DNA of 64,000 nt from CAILZL01 sp963791615 (GTDB taxonomy: Bacteria; Pseudomonadota; Gammaproteobacteria; Steroidobacterales; Steroidobacteraceae), in contig CAWBTE010000009.1 of NCBI GenBank assembly GCA_963791615.1, forward strand, positions 127,484-191,483, in the 5' to 3' direction. The position numbers were made by a program, and so were the translations under genes. The notes under the pieces were generated by a model. The model saw nothing but the letters and a program-made list of their open reading frames with translations, was not told where the DNA came from and did not search any database. Positions 18,573-27,528 of this stretch are shown in pieces; position 1 is the stretch's first letter; each line of letters starts with the position of its first letter.

Positions 18573-19193
18573 TCACTGGTTGGTCCAGTTCACTTCCGCC
18601 GCGCAGGCGTACTTGCCCGGCCACTCGAGCGCAAAGGAGCCATGCTGCGCGCGCATCACCTGCGTCGTGGCTACGCGGCCGAGGTTCCAGAAAAAGCCGC
18701 CCTTCGGATAGGTGATGTGGACTTCCTTTTCCTCACCGCTGACCACGTCCTTGATCGGCGTCAACTGCAACTCGATGGCGCCCGGTACGCGCACCGAGGA
18801 TCGTTCGCCCGCGAGCTTGATCTCGACCGGCTTGCGGACCGGTCCCTCGAGCTTGCCGATCGTGCCGGCGAGCGCTTCCCATGGCATACCACCGAGCTGG
18901 CCGGAGAGCACTGAGACCAGCGCATCGACCTGCTGATCGCTCGCCTTGTCATCAATGTAGAGCACCACGTGCGCGTTGCCTTCGTGTATTGCCTTCGGAT
19001 ACTTGGCGGCAACAACGACCTTGACGTCGTTCAACGAGACATCGCCTACGCGGCCATCCTTGATGTCGTAGCCAATGATAAATTCACACATGCCTTCATT
19101 GGGAAAGCCTTCGAATTGACAATTGCAGCCGTGACGGCAGCTGCAGGACTCGACACTTTCAGCCTTGATGCGATAGGGAGTTCTGGAAGTCAT
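18573..19193 (-). CDS. DUF1326 cysteine-cluster protein
   Basis: 206 residues, soluble, no signal peptide. The N-terminal ESCSCRHGCNCQFEGFP cluster (Cys at spacing CxC, x3, CxC) is the mark of DUF1326. The rest is predicted beta-rich. It begins a two-gene operon with the DUF2182 membrane protein, one base apart. A metal-related job is a reasonable inference from the cysteines and partner, but no activity is known to me. Confidence 0.88.
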   Translation of the reverse strand: MTSRTPYRIKAESVESCSCRHGCNCQFEGFPNEGMCEFIIGYDIKDGRVGDVSLNDVKVVVAAKYPKAIHEGNAHVVLYIDDKASDQQVDALVSVLSGQLGGMPWEALAGTIGKLEGPVRKPVEIKLAGERSSVRVPGAIELQLTPIKDVVSGEEKEVHITYPKGGFFWNLGRVATTQVMRAQHGSFALEWPGKYACAAEVNWTNQ

Positions 19194-19468
19194 GACAACA
19201 CCTCCGGCGAATAACTGACGCGAGTGGAATGGGCATGCAGTGAGGCGAAGCCTAGGCGCATCCAGACATCACTTCAAGCCGGGGCGGCTGGGAAGGCTAA
19301 ACGTCCTGTTTCGTCAAGGCTGGCCGCGACCCGATTGATCCTTGCCGTCACCATCGTCAGTACGCCCCCGAGAACCTGCTCTAAGAGCCAAGCTTGTCGC
19401 GAGCGCCCTTCTGGCCGCCCTCGCCCCGCCTCCTGTACCATGCGCATTCATTTCTCTCTGGATTTCCC
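19194..19468. other. Intergenic region between DUF1326 and ettA
   Basis: 275 bp between divergent genes. I see no coding frame with family resemblance and no repeat; it presumably holds the two promoters. Short frames crossing it merely extend ettA upstream. Confidence 0.5.
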
Positions 19469-21145
19469 ATGGCCCAATTCATCTACACCATGAACCGCGT
19501 CGGCAAGATTGTGCCGCCCAAGCGTTTCATCCTGCGCGATATTTCCCTATCCTTTTTTCCCGGCGCCAAGATCGGTGTGCTGGGTCTGAATGGTTCGGGT
19601 AAATCCACCCTGCTGCGCATCATGGCCGGGGTTGATAAAGAGTTTGAAGGCGAGGCGCGCGCGCAGCCGGGCACCAAGATCGGTTATCTGGAACAGGAGC
19701 CGAATCTCGATCCGGCCAAGGATGTGCGTGGCAATGTGCTGGAAGGTGTGGCCGAGATTCAGGGCCTGATCGACCGCTTCAATGCAGTCAGTGACAAGTT
19801 TGCCGATCCGGAACTTGATCCAGATGAAATGACCAAGTTGCTCGATGAGCAGGCCAAGTTGCAGGACGCTATCGACGCCAAGAATGGCTGGGAACTGGAA
19901 CGCACGCTGGAAGTCGCCGGCGATGCGCTGCGTCTGCCGCCGTGGGATGCCGATGTCACCAAAATTTCCGGTGGTGAACGTCGCCGCGTGGCCTTGTGCC
20001 GCCTGCTGCTGTCCAAGCCTGACATGCTGTTGCTCGACGAACCTACCAACCACCTGGATGCCGAGTCCGTGGCGTGGCTGGAACGTTTCCTGGAAGAATA
20101 TCCCGGCACTGTGATTGCCGTGACCCACGATCGTTACTTCCTCGATAACGTCGCAGGCTGGATTCTGGAACTGGACCGTGGCCACGGCATTCCCTGGGAA
20201 GGCAACTACTCCAACTGGCTGGAGCAAAAGAGCAAGCGTCTGGAGATCGAAGAACGCCAGCAGGAAGCCCTGCAGAAAATGCTGGCGCGCGAACTGGAAT
20301 GGGTGCGCCAGAATCCGAAGGCGCGTCAGGCCAAGAGCAAGGCGCGTATGCAGCGCTTTGATGAACTGTCTTCGCAGGAATTTCAGAAGCGCAACGAAAC
20401 CAATGAAATCTATATTCCACCCGGCCCACGCCTGGGCGATCTGGTGGTGGAAGCAGTTGGCCTGAACAAAGCCTTTGGCGACAAGCTGCTGTTCGACAAT
20501 CTGAATTTCAATCTGCCACCCGGTGGAATTGTCGGAATTATTGGTCCCAATGGTGCGGGTAAAACCACCCTGTTCCGTTGTATGACCGGTCAGGAAAAAC
20601 CCGATGGGGGCGAACTGCGTTTTGGTCCTTCGGTGCAACTGGCCTATGTGGATCAATCACGCCAGACACTCGACGATAAAAAATCCGTATGGACAGAAAT
20701 TTCCGGCGGCCTGGAAATTATCAAGGTAGGTAACTACGAAACCTCTTCACGCGCTTACGTGGGCCGCTTCAATTTCAGAGGCACGCAGCAACAGCAATTG
20801 ATCGGTGAACTGTCAGGCGGTGAACGCAACCGCGTGCATCTGGCCAAAATTCTGAAGAGTGGCGGCAACGTCATCCTGCTCGATGAACCCACCAATGACC
20901 TGGACGTGGAAACCCTGCGAGCGCTGGAAGAAGCCCTGCTGAACTTCCCCGGCTGTGCGGTCGTGATTTCGCATGATCGCTGGTTCCTGGATCGCATCGC
21001 CACGCATATCCTCGCCTTTGAAGGCAATTCGGAAGTAGTCTGGTTTGAAGGCAACTACGCCGAATACAGCGAAGACCTGAAGCGTCGCAAGGGTGATGAT
21101 GCCGACCGGCCGCATCGCCTGAAGTACAGAAAACTGGGTGGCTAA
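19469..21145 (+). CDS. ettA: Energy-dependent translational throttle protein EttA (ABC-F)
   Basis: ABC-F protein that binds the ribosomal E site and gates entry into elongation according to ATP/ADP ratio. 558 residues, usual length. Two nucleotide-binding domains: GLNGSGKST with ISGGERRR and LLLDEPTNHLDAES, then GPNGAGKTT with LSGGERNR and LLDEPTNDLDVET. The linker of about 80 residues between them (EERQQEALQKMLARELEWV onward) is the tRNA-contacting PtIM helix pair. No membrane segments. ATG 19469 starts MAQFIYTMNRVGK as in known EttA; upstream in-frame ATGs lie outside the conserved sequence. Confidence 0.97.
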   Translation: MAQFIYTMNRVGKIVPPKRFILRDISLSFFPGAKIGVLGLNGSGKSTLLRIMAGVDKEFEGEARAQPGTKIGYLEQEPNLDPAKDVRGNVLEGVAEIQGLIDRFNAVSDKFADPELDPDEMTKLLDEQAKLQDAIDAKNGWELERTLEVAGDALRLPPWDADVTKISGGERRRVALCRLLLSKPDMLLLDEPTNHLDAESVAWLERFLEEYPGTVIAVTHDRYFLDNVAGWILELDRGHGIPWEGNYSNWLEQKSKRLEIEERQQEALQKMLARELEWVRQNPKARQAKSKARMQRFDELSSQEFQKRNETNEIYIPPGPRLGDLVVEAVGLNKAFGDKLLFDNLNFNLPPGGIVGIIGPNGAGKTTLFRCMTGQEKPDGGELRFGPSVQLAYVDQSRQTLDDKKSVWTEISGGLEIIKVGNYETSSRAYVGRFNFRGTQQQQLIGELSGGERNRVHLAKILKSGGNVILLDEPTNDLDVETLRALEEALLNFPGCAVVISHDRWFLDRIATHILAFEGNSEVVWFEGNYAEYSEDLKRRKGDDADRPHRLKYRKLGG

Positions 21146-21151
21146 GGCAGC

Positions 21152-21176
21152 GGGTGGGTCTCAAGCCCACCCCTAC
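21152..21176. repeat. REP-like hairpin
   Basis: GGGTGGGTCTCAAGCCCACCC followed by CTAC. It forms a 7 bp stem and ends in the CCCTAC tail shared with the hairpins at 22853, 33598 and 35306. It lies 6 nt after the ettA stop. Confidence 0.65.
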
Positions 21177-21180
21177 AAAA

Positions 21181-22059
21181 ATGGACTCCACCGCACTCGC
21201 ACTCACGCTGGCTGGTTTTGGCGTACTGCTGATCGCCATCAGCTATGCGCGCTATCGGCATCGCCGCGATGTGTCGGCGTTGCTGCATGGCGCGGCCGGA
21301 GCAATACTGTTCCTGTGTGGATCACTGCTGTTTGCGCTGGCGCTCAACTTCAATACTTACGCTGCGCTGCACAGCAACGAACCATTGGCGGAAGTCAGCA
21401 TCGAGAAGTCCGCGAACAACCGTTTCCAGTTGCGCTTGCTGCGCATTCCAGCTGGCGACTTGCAGGTATTCAGCGTACAGGGCGATCGCTGGGAAATTCA
21501 TGCGCGTGTGCTGCACTGGCATGGCTGGGCAGAATGGTTGGGTTTGCGTGAAAACATCCGGCTGGAGCAACTGAACAGTCTCAGCACACGCAAGACCGGC
21601 GCTGGCGCCACCAGCGGCTATGTCAACAGCTTCTCGCTGAGCCGGAATCCGGGCATTGACATCTGGGCCTTGCGCGCCCGCTACCCGCTGCGACTGGCCG
21701 CCCTTGACGCCAGCCTGCTGCAAACCGTTGGTTTTCCATTGCAGGATGGGTTGCGGTTTCACCTGTACTGGCAGAACGGCGAATTCATCGCCCGGCAGAT
21801 CAATACGCCCGGCAGACGCGCCACTGGCAGCATCACGGTTCCGGCCGTGGAATTGCCTGATTTCATGAATGAGCTGGATCGCCAGTCCAGCAGTACTGAA
21901 TCCACAGAGGCCGACGTTACCGCACAGGAAGTGAGTGAAGCCGGCACGGCAGCACCGACCGAAACCAGCAACGATCCGCTCGGCAAGCCAGTTGACCGAC
22001 CTGCAACCAGCCCCGGTTCTGCAGCAGCGCCTGCACCGCCAGCCAGCGCCCCGCCCTGA
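21181..22059 (+). CDS. Conserved membrane protein of unknown function
   Basis: 292 residues from ATG 21181. Two hydrophobic helices near the N-terminus (about residues 4-18 and 32-54) anchor it in the membrane. A beta-rich domain of about 180 residues follows with no motif I recognise. The C-terminal 60 residues are low-complexity and rich in Ser, Thr, Ala and Pro. It follows ettA with a REP-like hairpin between. A slightly longer start 27 nt upstream would translate the hairpin and is not favoured. Confidence 0.65.
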   Translation: MDSTALALTLAGFGVLLIAISYARYRHRRDVSALLHGAAGAILFLCGSLLFALALNFNTYAALHSNEPLAEVSIEKSANNRFQLRLLRIPAGDLQVFSVQGDRWEIHARVLHWHGWAEWLGLRENIRLEQLNSLSTRKTGAGATSGYVNSFSLSRNPGIDIWALRARYPLRLAALDASLLQTVGFPLQDGLRFHLYWQNGEFIARQINTPGRRATGSITVPAVELPDFMNELDRQSSSTESTEADVTAQEVSEAGTAAPTETSNDPLGKPVDRPATSPGSAAAPAPPASAPP

Positions 22060-22112
22060 ACAGACTGCGTGCTACACTTTCAGCCACGCGGAAAAATCAG
22101 AGGAATTCAGAC

Positions 22113-22826
22113 ATGTCGATCCATATCGACATCAATGGTCAGTTACATGATTCCGGCACTGGTCTGGCGCTGAACTGTCCACACTGTCAGGTGCTGGCGC
22201 ACCTTACGCCCGTGTCCACACCACTATGGTCGACGCTGCGCAGCTATAAACCTGAGCATATCGGCGTGGTGTATCGCTGCGATGCCTGCAATGCACCGGT
22301 GTTCATCAAGTATCCAGTGAAGTTCTATGCCGAGCAACGCATTGAGCTGGGAACACAATTCGTCGAACTGGAACGGCCGCGCGAGAAGTTCAATTTCGCA
22401 CATCTGCCCGCCAGCTGCGAAGTGCTGTTCAAGGAAGCCCTGCATTGCTACAGCCAGGGTACGTTCAACGCGTTTGCTTCCATGTGCCGACGCACCGCGC
22501 AGGCCATGTTCAAGGACATGGGCCAGAGTTCGGATCAGGGTGGCCGCATGCGTGTTTACGACCTGCTGGTAGAGATCCGCGAACTGGTTGGCCTGGACAA
22601 GGACAGCTTTCAGCTGGTGACGCGCATTGTGCTGGAACGAGACAATGACATCGACTCATTGCCGGGCATAGACGCCCGACAGGCCGGCATGCTGCTGGAA
22701 ATCATGAAAGACCTGCTGTACCAGTGCTACATCCGGCGCGGCAAACTGCAACAGGCACTGAGTATGCGGCGCTTTTTCGCGGAAGAACGCGCCAGCAATG
22801 TCACGCCGATCAAAGCGATGCCCTGA
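22113..22826 (+). CDS. DUF4145-like zinc-ribbon protein
   Basis: 237 residues, cytoplasmic. An N-terminal zinc ribbon is suggested by CPHC (residues 20-23) and CDAC (residues 54-57). The second half is helical, with CEVLFKEALHCYSQG and SMCRRTAQAMFKDMG resembling the DUF4145 region often seen in restriction-related or stand-alone proteins. Function is unknown. Start ATG 22113 has AGAGGAA 10 nt upstream. A REP-like hairpin separates it from the convergent purL gene. Confidence 0.65.
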   Translation: MSIHIDINGQLHDSGTGLALNCPHCQVLAHLTPVSTPLWSTLRSYKPEHIGVVYRCDACNAPVFIKYPVKFYAEQRIELGTQFVELERPREKFNFAHLPASCEVLFKEALHCYSQGTFNAFASMCRRTAQAMFKDMGQSSDQGGRMRVYDLLVEIRELVGLDKDSFQLVTRIVLERDNDIDSLPGIDARQAGMLLEIMKDLLYQCYIRRGKLQQALSMRRFFAEERASNVTPIKAMP

Positions 22827-22852
22827 CGCCCTGCTTGATTCCGGATCTCAGA

Positions 22853-22876
22853 GGGCGGCTCACGAGCCGCCCCTAC
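22853..22876. repeat. REP-like hairpin
   Basis: GGGCGGCTCACGAGCCGCCC is a near-perfect palindrome followed by CTAC. It sits between the convergent DUF4145-like and purL genes, 15 nt from the purL stop, and could double as a terminator. Confidence 0.8.
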
Positions 22877-22891
22877 ACAAAAAACGTGAAG

Positions 22892-25800
22892 TTATCCCAC
22901 CCAGCGACGCGCACTGCGGAACATGCGCATCCAGCCACTATCTGCACCGGCATTGTCCGGATACCAGGAATTCTGCACGCTACGGAACACGCGTTCCGGA
23001 TGCGGCATCATGGCCGTAACGCGACCATCCTGATTGGTGACGGCGGTAATCCCCAGCGGCGATCCATTCGGATTCGCCGGGTAACGTTCAGCAACAGTTC
23101 CAAAGTTGTTGATGAAGCGTAAGGCCAGTTGATTCTGCATCAGCAACTGCTGCTGCGCAGCGGCGTCGAAAAACTCGGCGCGACCTTCACCATGAGACAC
23201 CGCAATCGGCAAGCGTGACCCCTGCATATCGGCAAAAAACAGCGACTTCGATTCCAGTACCTCGACCAGCGAGAAACGCGCTTCAAACTGTTCGGAACGA
23301 TTGCGCACAAAACGCGGCCAGTATTCTGTACCGGGAATAAGTGACTTGAGCGCCGCCAGCATCTGACAGCCGTTGCACACACCCAGTGTGAACGTGTCGG
23401 GTCGTGCGAAGAATGCAGCGAATACATCGCGGGTGGCGCTGTGAAACAGAATGGATTTGGCCCAGCCCTCGCCGGCGCCGAGCACGTCGCCGTAGGAAAA
23501 ACCACCGCAGGCCACCAGACCCTTGAATTCATCAAGCTGACGACGGCCGCTGATCAGGTCCGTCATATGCACATCCACAGCGGTAAAGCCGGCGTGTGCG
23601 AATGCAGCTGCCATTTCAAACTGACTGTTGACGCCCTGCTCGCGCAGAATGGCTATTCGTGGCCTTACACCGGTGGCGACATAGGGCGCAGCGATGTCTT
23701 CATCCGCCTGAAAAGTCAGCTTGACGGACAGACCTGGATCATTCGCATCCAGTATCGATTCAAACTGCTCACGCGCGCAGTCGGGGTTATCACGCAAGGT
23801 CTGCATGCGATGACTGGTCTCGGACCATGCCCGATGCAGGTCGGTACGAGATTCATCCATCACCGATTTGTCATTGATACGGATGCTGATGCGATCAGTA
23901 GTGGTGACAGTGCCGATGCGCTGCACGGCATGACTGCCCAGTGCCGCAAATACCTGCTGCACTGCCACGACATCGGCGACGCGCACCTGCACCACCGCAC
24001 CCAGTTCTTCGTTGAACAGCAGCGACGCTGGATTGACTGAAGCCACTGCAAGATTCACATCAACACCGCAGTGACCGGCAAAAGCCATCTCTACCAGCGT
24101 AGTGAACAAGCCACCGTCAGAACGATCGTGATAGGCGAGCAGCCTGTTGCTGCGTTTGAGTCCGGTCATGGCAGTAAAGAACACCGAAAGAACATCGGTC
24201 GAGTCACAGTCCGGCGCGCCCGCGCCAATTTTTCCATATACCTGTGCCAGACATGAGCCGCCCAGCCGCTGCTTGCCAGCCGCCAGATCAATAAACAGCA
24301 ATACGGTGTCACCCACATCGGTACGCAACTGGGGTGTCAGCGTGCGGCGTACATCACGCACCGGTGCAAAGGCAGAAATGATCAACGACAACGGCGCCAC
24401 CATCTTGTGCTGCTGACCGCTGTTTACATCATCAGTGGCATTCCACGCCGTCTTCATCGACAGTGAATCCTTGCCGACTGGAATGGTAATGCCCAGCGCC
24501 GGACAGAATTCTTCACCTACGGCTTTCACGGCCGCATACAGGTCAGCATCTTCACCCGGCTCACCGCAGGCGGCCATCCAGTTGGCGGACAGACGCACCT
24601 GATCCAGCGCATCAATGTCCGCAGCGGCAATATTGGTAATGGCTTCAGCCACGGACATACGTGCAGCAGCGGCTGCATCCAGCAAAGCCAGCGGCGTGCG
24701 CTCGCCCATGGACATGGCTTCACCTGTGACATTTTCATAATCACTGAGCGTGACCGCCACATCGCTGACGGGCACCTGCCATGGGCCGACGAACTGGTCA
24801 CGACTGATCAGTCCCGTAACCGTGCGATCACCAATGGTGATCAGGAAGGTTTTATCGGCAATGGTGGGTAACTTGAGCAAGCGATAGGCCGCTTCGCGTA
24901 CCTCAACCTTACTGGCATCGAAATCATCACTCGCGCCGGGCAATGGTTTGACATCCCGCGTCATGCGCGGTGGTTTGCCCAGAATCACATCCAGCGGCAC
25001 ATCTACCGGCTTGTTTCCGAACTGCGGATCACTCACCTGCAACAAGGCATCGTCGGTGAGATCACCCACAATCGCGAACTGACAGCGTTCGCGTTGACAC
25101 AGCGCAGTAAATTCAGCCACTCGCTCTGCCGCAATGATCAGCACGTAGCGTTCCTGCGCTTCGTTGCACCAGATTTCCAATGGCGACATGCCCGGCTCAT
25201 CGGAAGGCACGCTGCGCAGATCAATACGACCGCCGCGATGACTGTGTGCAATGGATTCAGGAATGGCATTCGACAAACCACCCGCGCCCACGTCGTGCAC
25301 CAGCAGGATGGGGTTGTTGTCACCCATGGCCCAGCAGCGATCAATTACTTCCTGCGCACGCCGCTGCATTTCCGGATTGCCGCGCTGTACAGAAGCGAAA
25401 TCGAGATCAGCGCTGCTGGCGCCGCTACCCACTGACGACGCGGCGCCACCGCCCAGACCAATCAGCATCGCCGGACCACCCAGCACCACTATCTTGCCGC
25501 TGGCGGGCACTTCCGGTTTATCAACATGCGAACGACGAATGTTGCCCAAACCACCGGCAATCATGATGGGTTTGTGGTAACCGCGCAGCGCTGCACGGCC
25601 CCAAGTTTTGGCGTGGGGATTGCTCAGGTTCAATTCAAAGCTGCGGAAGTAGCCAAGAATATTGGGCCGGCCAAATTCATTGTTGAATGCTGCTGCACCG
25701 AGCGGCCCGTCAATCATGATCTGTAACGCCGAAGCAATCCGTTCAGGCTTGCCGACGCTGTTTTCCCATGGCTGTTCAAAGCCGGGAATGCGCAGATTGG

Positions 25801-26824
25801 AAACGGAAAAACCCGCCAGACCTGCCTTGGGTTTGCTGCCCACACCGGTGGCGCCTTCATCGCGAATTTCACCACCCGAACCGGTTGCAGCGCCGGCAAA
25901 CGGTGCAATGGCCGTCGGATGATTGTGGGTTTCCACCTTCATCAGGATGTCGATAGGCTCGGCATGCGCTGCATATTCGTGCGTGCCGGGCGTTGGGAAC
26001 CACCGCTGACCATCCCAGCCTGCCATCACCGCAGCGTTATCTTTATATGCGGACAGCACCCCTTTCGAGTTCTTCTGGTAGGTGTTGCGGATCATCGAGA
26101 ACAGCGACTTGGGTTGCGGTACACCGTCAATGATCCAGTCAGCATTGAAAATTTTGTGGCGGCAGTGCTCGGAGTTGGCCTGCGCGAACATCATCAGCTC
26201 GACATCGCTGGGATTGCGCTTCAGACGCGTGAAGCTGTCCACCAGGTAATCAATTTCATCATCTGACAGCGCCAGCCCCATCGACTGATTGGCTTTTGCC
26301 AGCGCCACTTGCCCGCCCTGCAAGACATCGACCACAGACAACGGTTGCGGCAACTCATGGTGGAACAGCTGCGCGGCAGCTTTCAGCTCGAATACCACCG
26401 ACTCGGTCATTCGGTCATGCAATTCCGCCGCAATGGTGCGCAGTGCCTCAGCATCAAGCGGCGCATCGGCCTGAACCCGGTAAGTGATGCCACGCTCCAG
26501 CCGGGTCACCGCCTTGAGTTCGCAGACATGGGCAATATCGGTAGCCTTGCTGGCCCAGGGTGAAATGGTGCCGAAACGTGGCAACACCAGGATCAGCTGC
26601 CCCGGCTGATTGCTCTGATCAAACACCACACCCTCGCGTGGCCCGTAGGTCAGCAAAGCGGTCAGCACGGTCTGTTCAGCTTCAGTGAGGGGTCGGGAGA
26701 GGTCGGCAAGGTGCAGGTAGCGGCTGGTCAGCGTTCGTACCTGGGGAAATCTGGCCCGGATGGCCGCAAGCAGTTTGGCAAGACGAAAATCGGATAGCGC
26801 GGGCGAACCGGGGAGTAGCAGCAT
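22892..26824 (-). CDS. purL: Phosphoribosylformylglycinamidine synthase PurL (large single-chain form)
   Basis: Converts FGAR to FGAM with ATP and glutamine in purine synthesis. About 1310 residues, the full-length single-chain type of gamma- and betaproteobacteria. Order: N-terminal PurS-like domain, two AIRS-like halves (FAQANSEHCRHKIFNADW marks the first), and a C-terminal glutaminase with nucleophile GVCNGCQML and a SHGEGRAEF histidine segment. Start ATG 26824 gives MLLLPGSPALSDFRLAKLL, the usual PurL N-terminus; the frame runs 60 nt further upstream without good evidence. No frameshift in nearly 4 kb, in contrast to later genes. Confidence 0.97.
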   Translation of the reverse strand: MLLLPGSPALSDFRLAKLLAAIRARFPQVRTLTSRYLHLADLSRPLTEAEQTVLTALLTYGPREGVVFDQSNQPGQLILVLPRFGTISPWASKATDIAHVCELKAVTRLERGITYRVQADAPLDAEALRTIAAELHDRMTESVVFELKAAAQLFHHELPQPLSVVDVLQGGQVALAKANQSMGLALSDDEIDYLVDSFTRLKRNPSDVELMMFAQANSEHCRHKIFNADWIIDGVPQPKSLFSMIRNTYQKNSKGVLSAYKDNAAVMAGWDGQRWFPTPGTHEYAAHAEPIDILMKVETHNHPTAIAPFAGAATGSGGEIRDEGATGVGSKPKAGLAGFSVSNLRIPGFEQPWENSVGKPERIASALQIMIDGPLGAAAFNNEFGRPNILGYFRSFELNLSNPHAKTWGRAALRGYHKPIMIAGGLGNIRRSHVDKPEVPASGKIVVLGGPAMLIGLGGGAASSVGSGASSADLDFASVQRGNPEMQRRAQEVIDRCWAMGDNNPILLVHDVGAGGLSNAIPESIAHSHRGGRIDLRSVPSDEPGMSPLEIWCNEAQERYVLIIAAERVAEFTALCQRERCQFAIVGDLTDDALLQVSDPQFGNKPVDVPLDVILGKPPRMTRDVKPLPGASDDFDASKVEVREAAYRLLKLPTIADKTFLITIGDRTVTGLISRDQFVGPWQVPVSDVAVTLSDYENVTGEAMSMGERTPLALLDAAAAARMSVAEAITNIAAADIDALDQVRLSANWMAACGEPGEDADLYAAVKAVGEEFCPALGITIPVGKDSLSMKTAWNATDDVNSGQQHKMVAPLSLIISAFAPVRDVRRTLTPQLRTDVGDTVLLFIDLAAGKQRLGGSCLAQVYGKIGAGAPDCDSTDVLSVFFTAMTGLKRSNRLLAYHDRSDGGLFTTLVEMAFAGHCGVDVNLAVASVNPASLLFNEELGAVVQVRVADVVAVQQVFAALGSHAVQRIGTVTTTDRISIRINDKSVMDESRTDLHRAWSETSHRMQTLRDNPDCAREQFESILDANDPGLSVKLTFQADEDIAAPYVATGVRPRIAILREQGVNSQFEMAAAFAHAGFTAVDVHMTDLISGRRQLDEFKGLVACGGFSYGDVLGAGEGWAKSILFHSATRDVFAAFFARPDTFTLGVCNGCQMLAALKSLIPGTEYWPRFVRNRSEQFEARFSLVEVLESKSLFFADMQGSRLPIAVSHGEGRAEFFDAAAQQQLLMQNQLALRFINNFGTVAERYPANPNGSPLGITAVTNQDGRVTAMMPHPERVFRSVQNSWYPDNAGADSGWMRMFRSARRWVG

Positions 26825-26994
26825 GTTGACCCAATGAATGAACCGGGGTTCGGGCAGCCTAGCCAAGCTACCGGGGGCCGACATGATACCGGAAAGGGGC
26901 TGTTGGCCCCAGCAAAAACCGGGGGTTCCGGGTCGTTACTCCGCTGAGATTTAGGCTGATATCTGAGCTGATATCTGGGCCGTTATTCGTGCCT

Positions 26995-27336
26995 CTATTT
27001 GCGCGGACCGGGGTCGCCGCCGGGGGTGTAAACCGGCATGGGAAACTGCGCCACATTGCTGCCCTCGGCAGCGGTAATCTTGCTGATGCCCTGCTTGCGA
27101 ACCTCGTCGATCCGCAGGATCGAATGCATGGGCAGATAAGTGCGTTTGACCCCGTCAAACTCTGCCTTGATCCGTTCCTCCGAAGGATCGACCAGTACGG
27201 CGCTTTTTTCGCCAAAAATCAGCTCCTCCACCTCGACAAACCCCCACAGGGTGCCGTGGCTGACTTTCCGGGCGTAGATCTCGTAAATCTTGCCCTGGTT
27301 GGTGAAGACGACTTTGAAAATGTGACTGGCTGCCAT
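26995..27336 (-). CDS. DUF1820 family protein
   Basis: 113 residues from ATG 27336. HIFKVVFTNQGKIYEIYARK opens the DUF1820 domain, and LWGFVEVEELIFGEKSA is typical of the middle. No signal peptide or membrane helix. Function is unknown. The frame continues upstream to 27462, but that part resembles nothing and lacks a ribosome site. It lies upstream of purL on the same strand; the gap of 170 bp contains a short tandem of CTGATATCTG-like units. Confidence 0.8.
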   Translation of the reverse strand: MAASHIFKVVFTNQGKIYEIYARKVSHGTLWGFVEVEELIFGEKSAVLVDPSEERIKAEFDGVKRTYLPMHSILRIDEVRKQGISKITAAEGSNVAQFPMPVYTPGGDPGPRK

Positions 27337-27528
27337 ATGGGGGGCACAACTGGTTGCTAGGCTACGGACGTATTTTTTCAGGGCATATTCTATCAGGCCG
27401 GTACCAGGCATTCGTCGCAAGATTGCTGGTACCGCGACAGGGAGTCGCAACCCGTCAAACACGGGCAGGTCATCGGGTTGTTGGGCTCGTTACTGACGAG
27501 CCGGTGGTTGCACCACACGGGAATTCGA

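Noticed and set aside
19547..20656. A 369-codon minus-strand frame
   Set aside because: Opposite ettA, whose ABC motifs are certain; the antisense frame has no recognisable domain.
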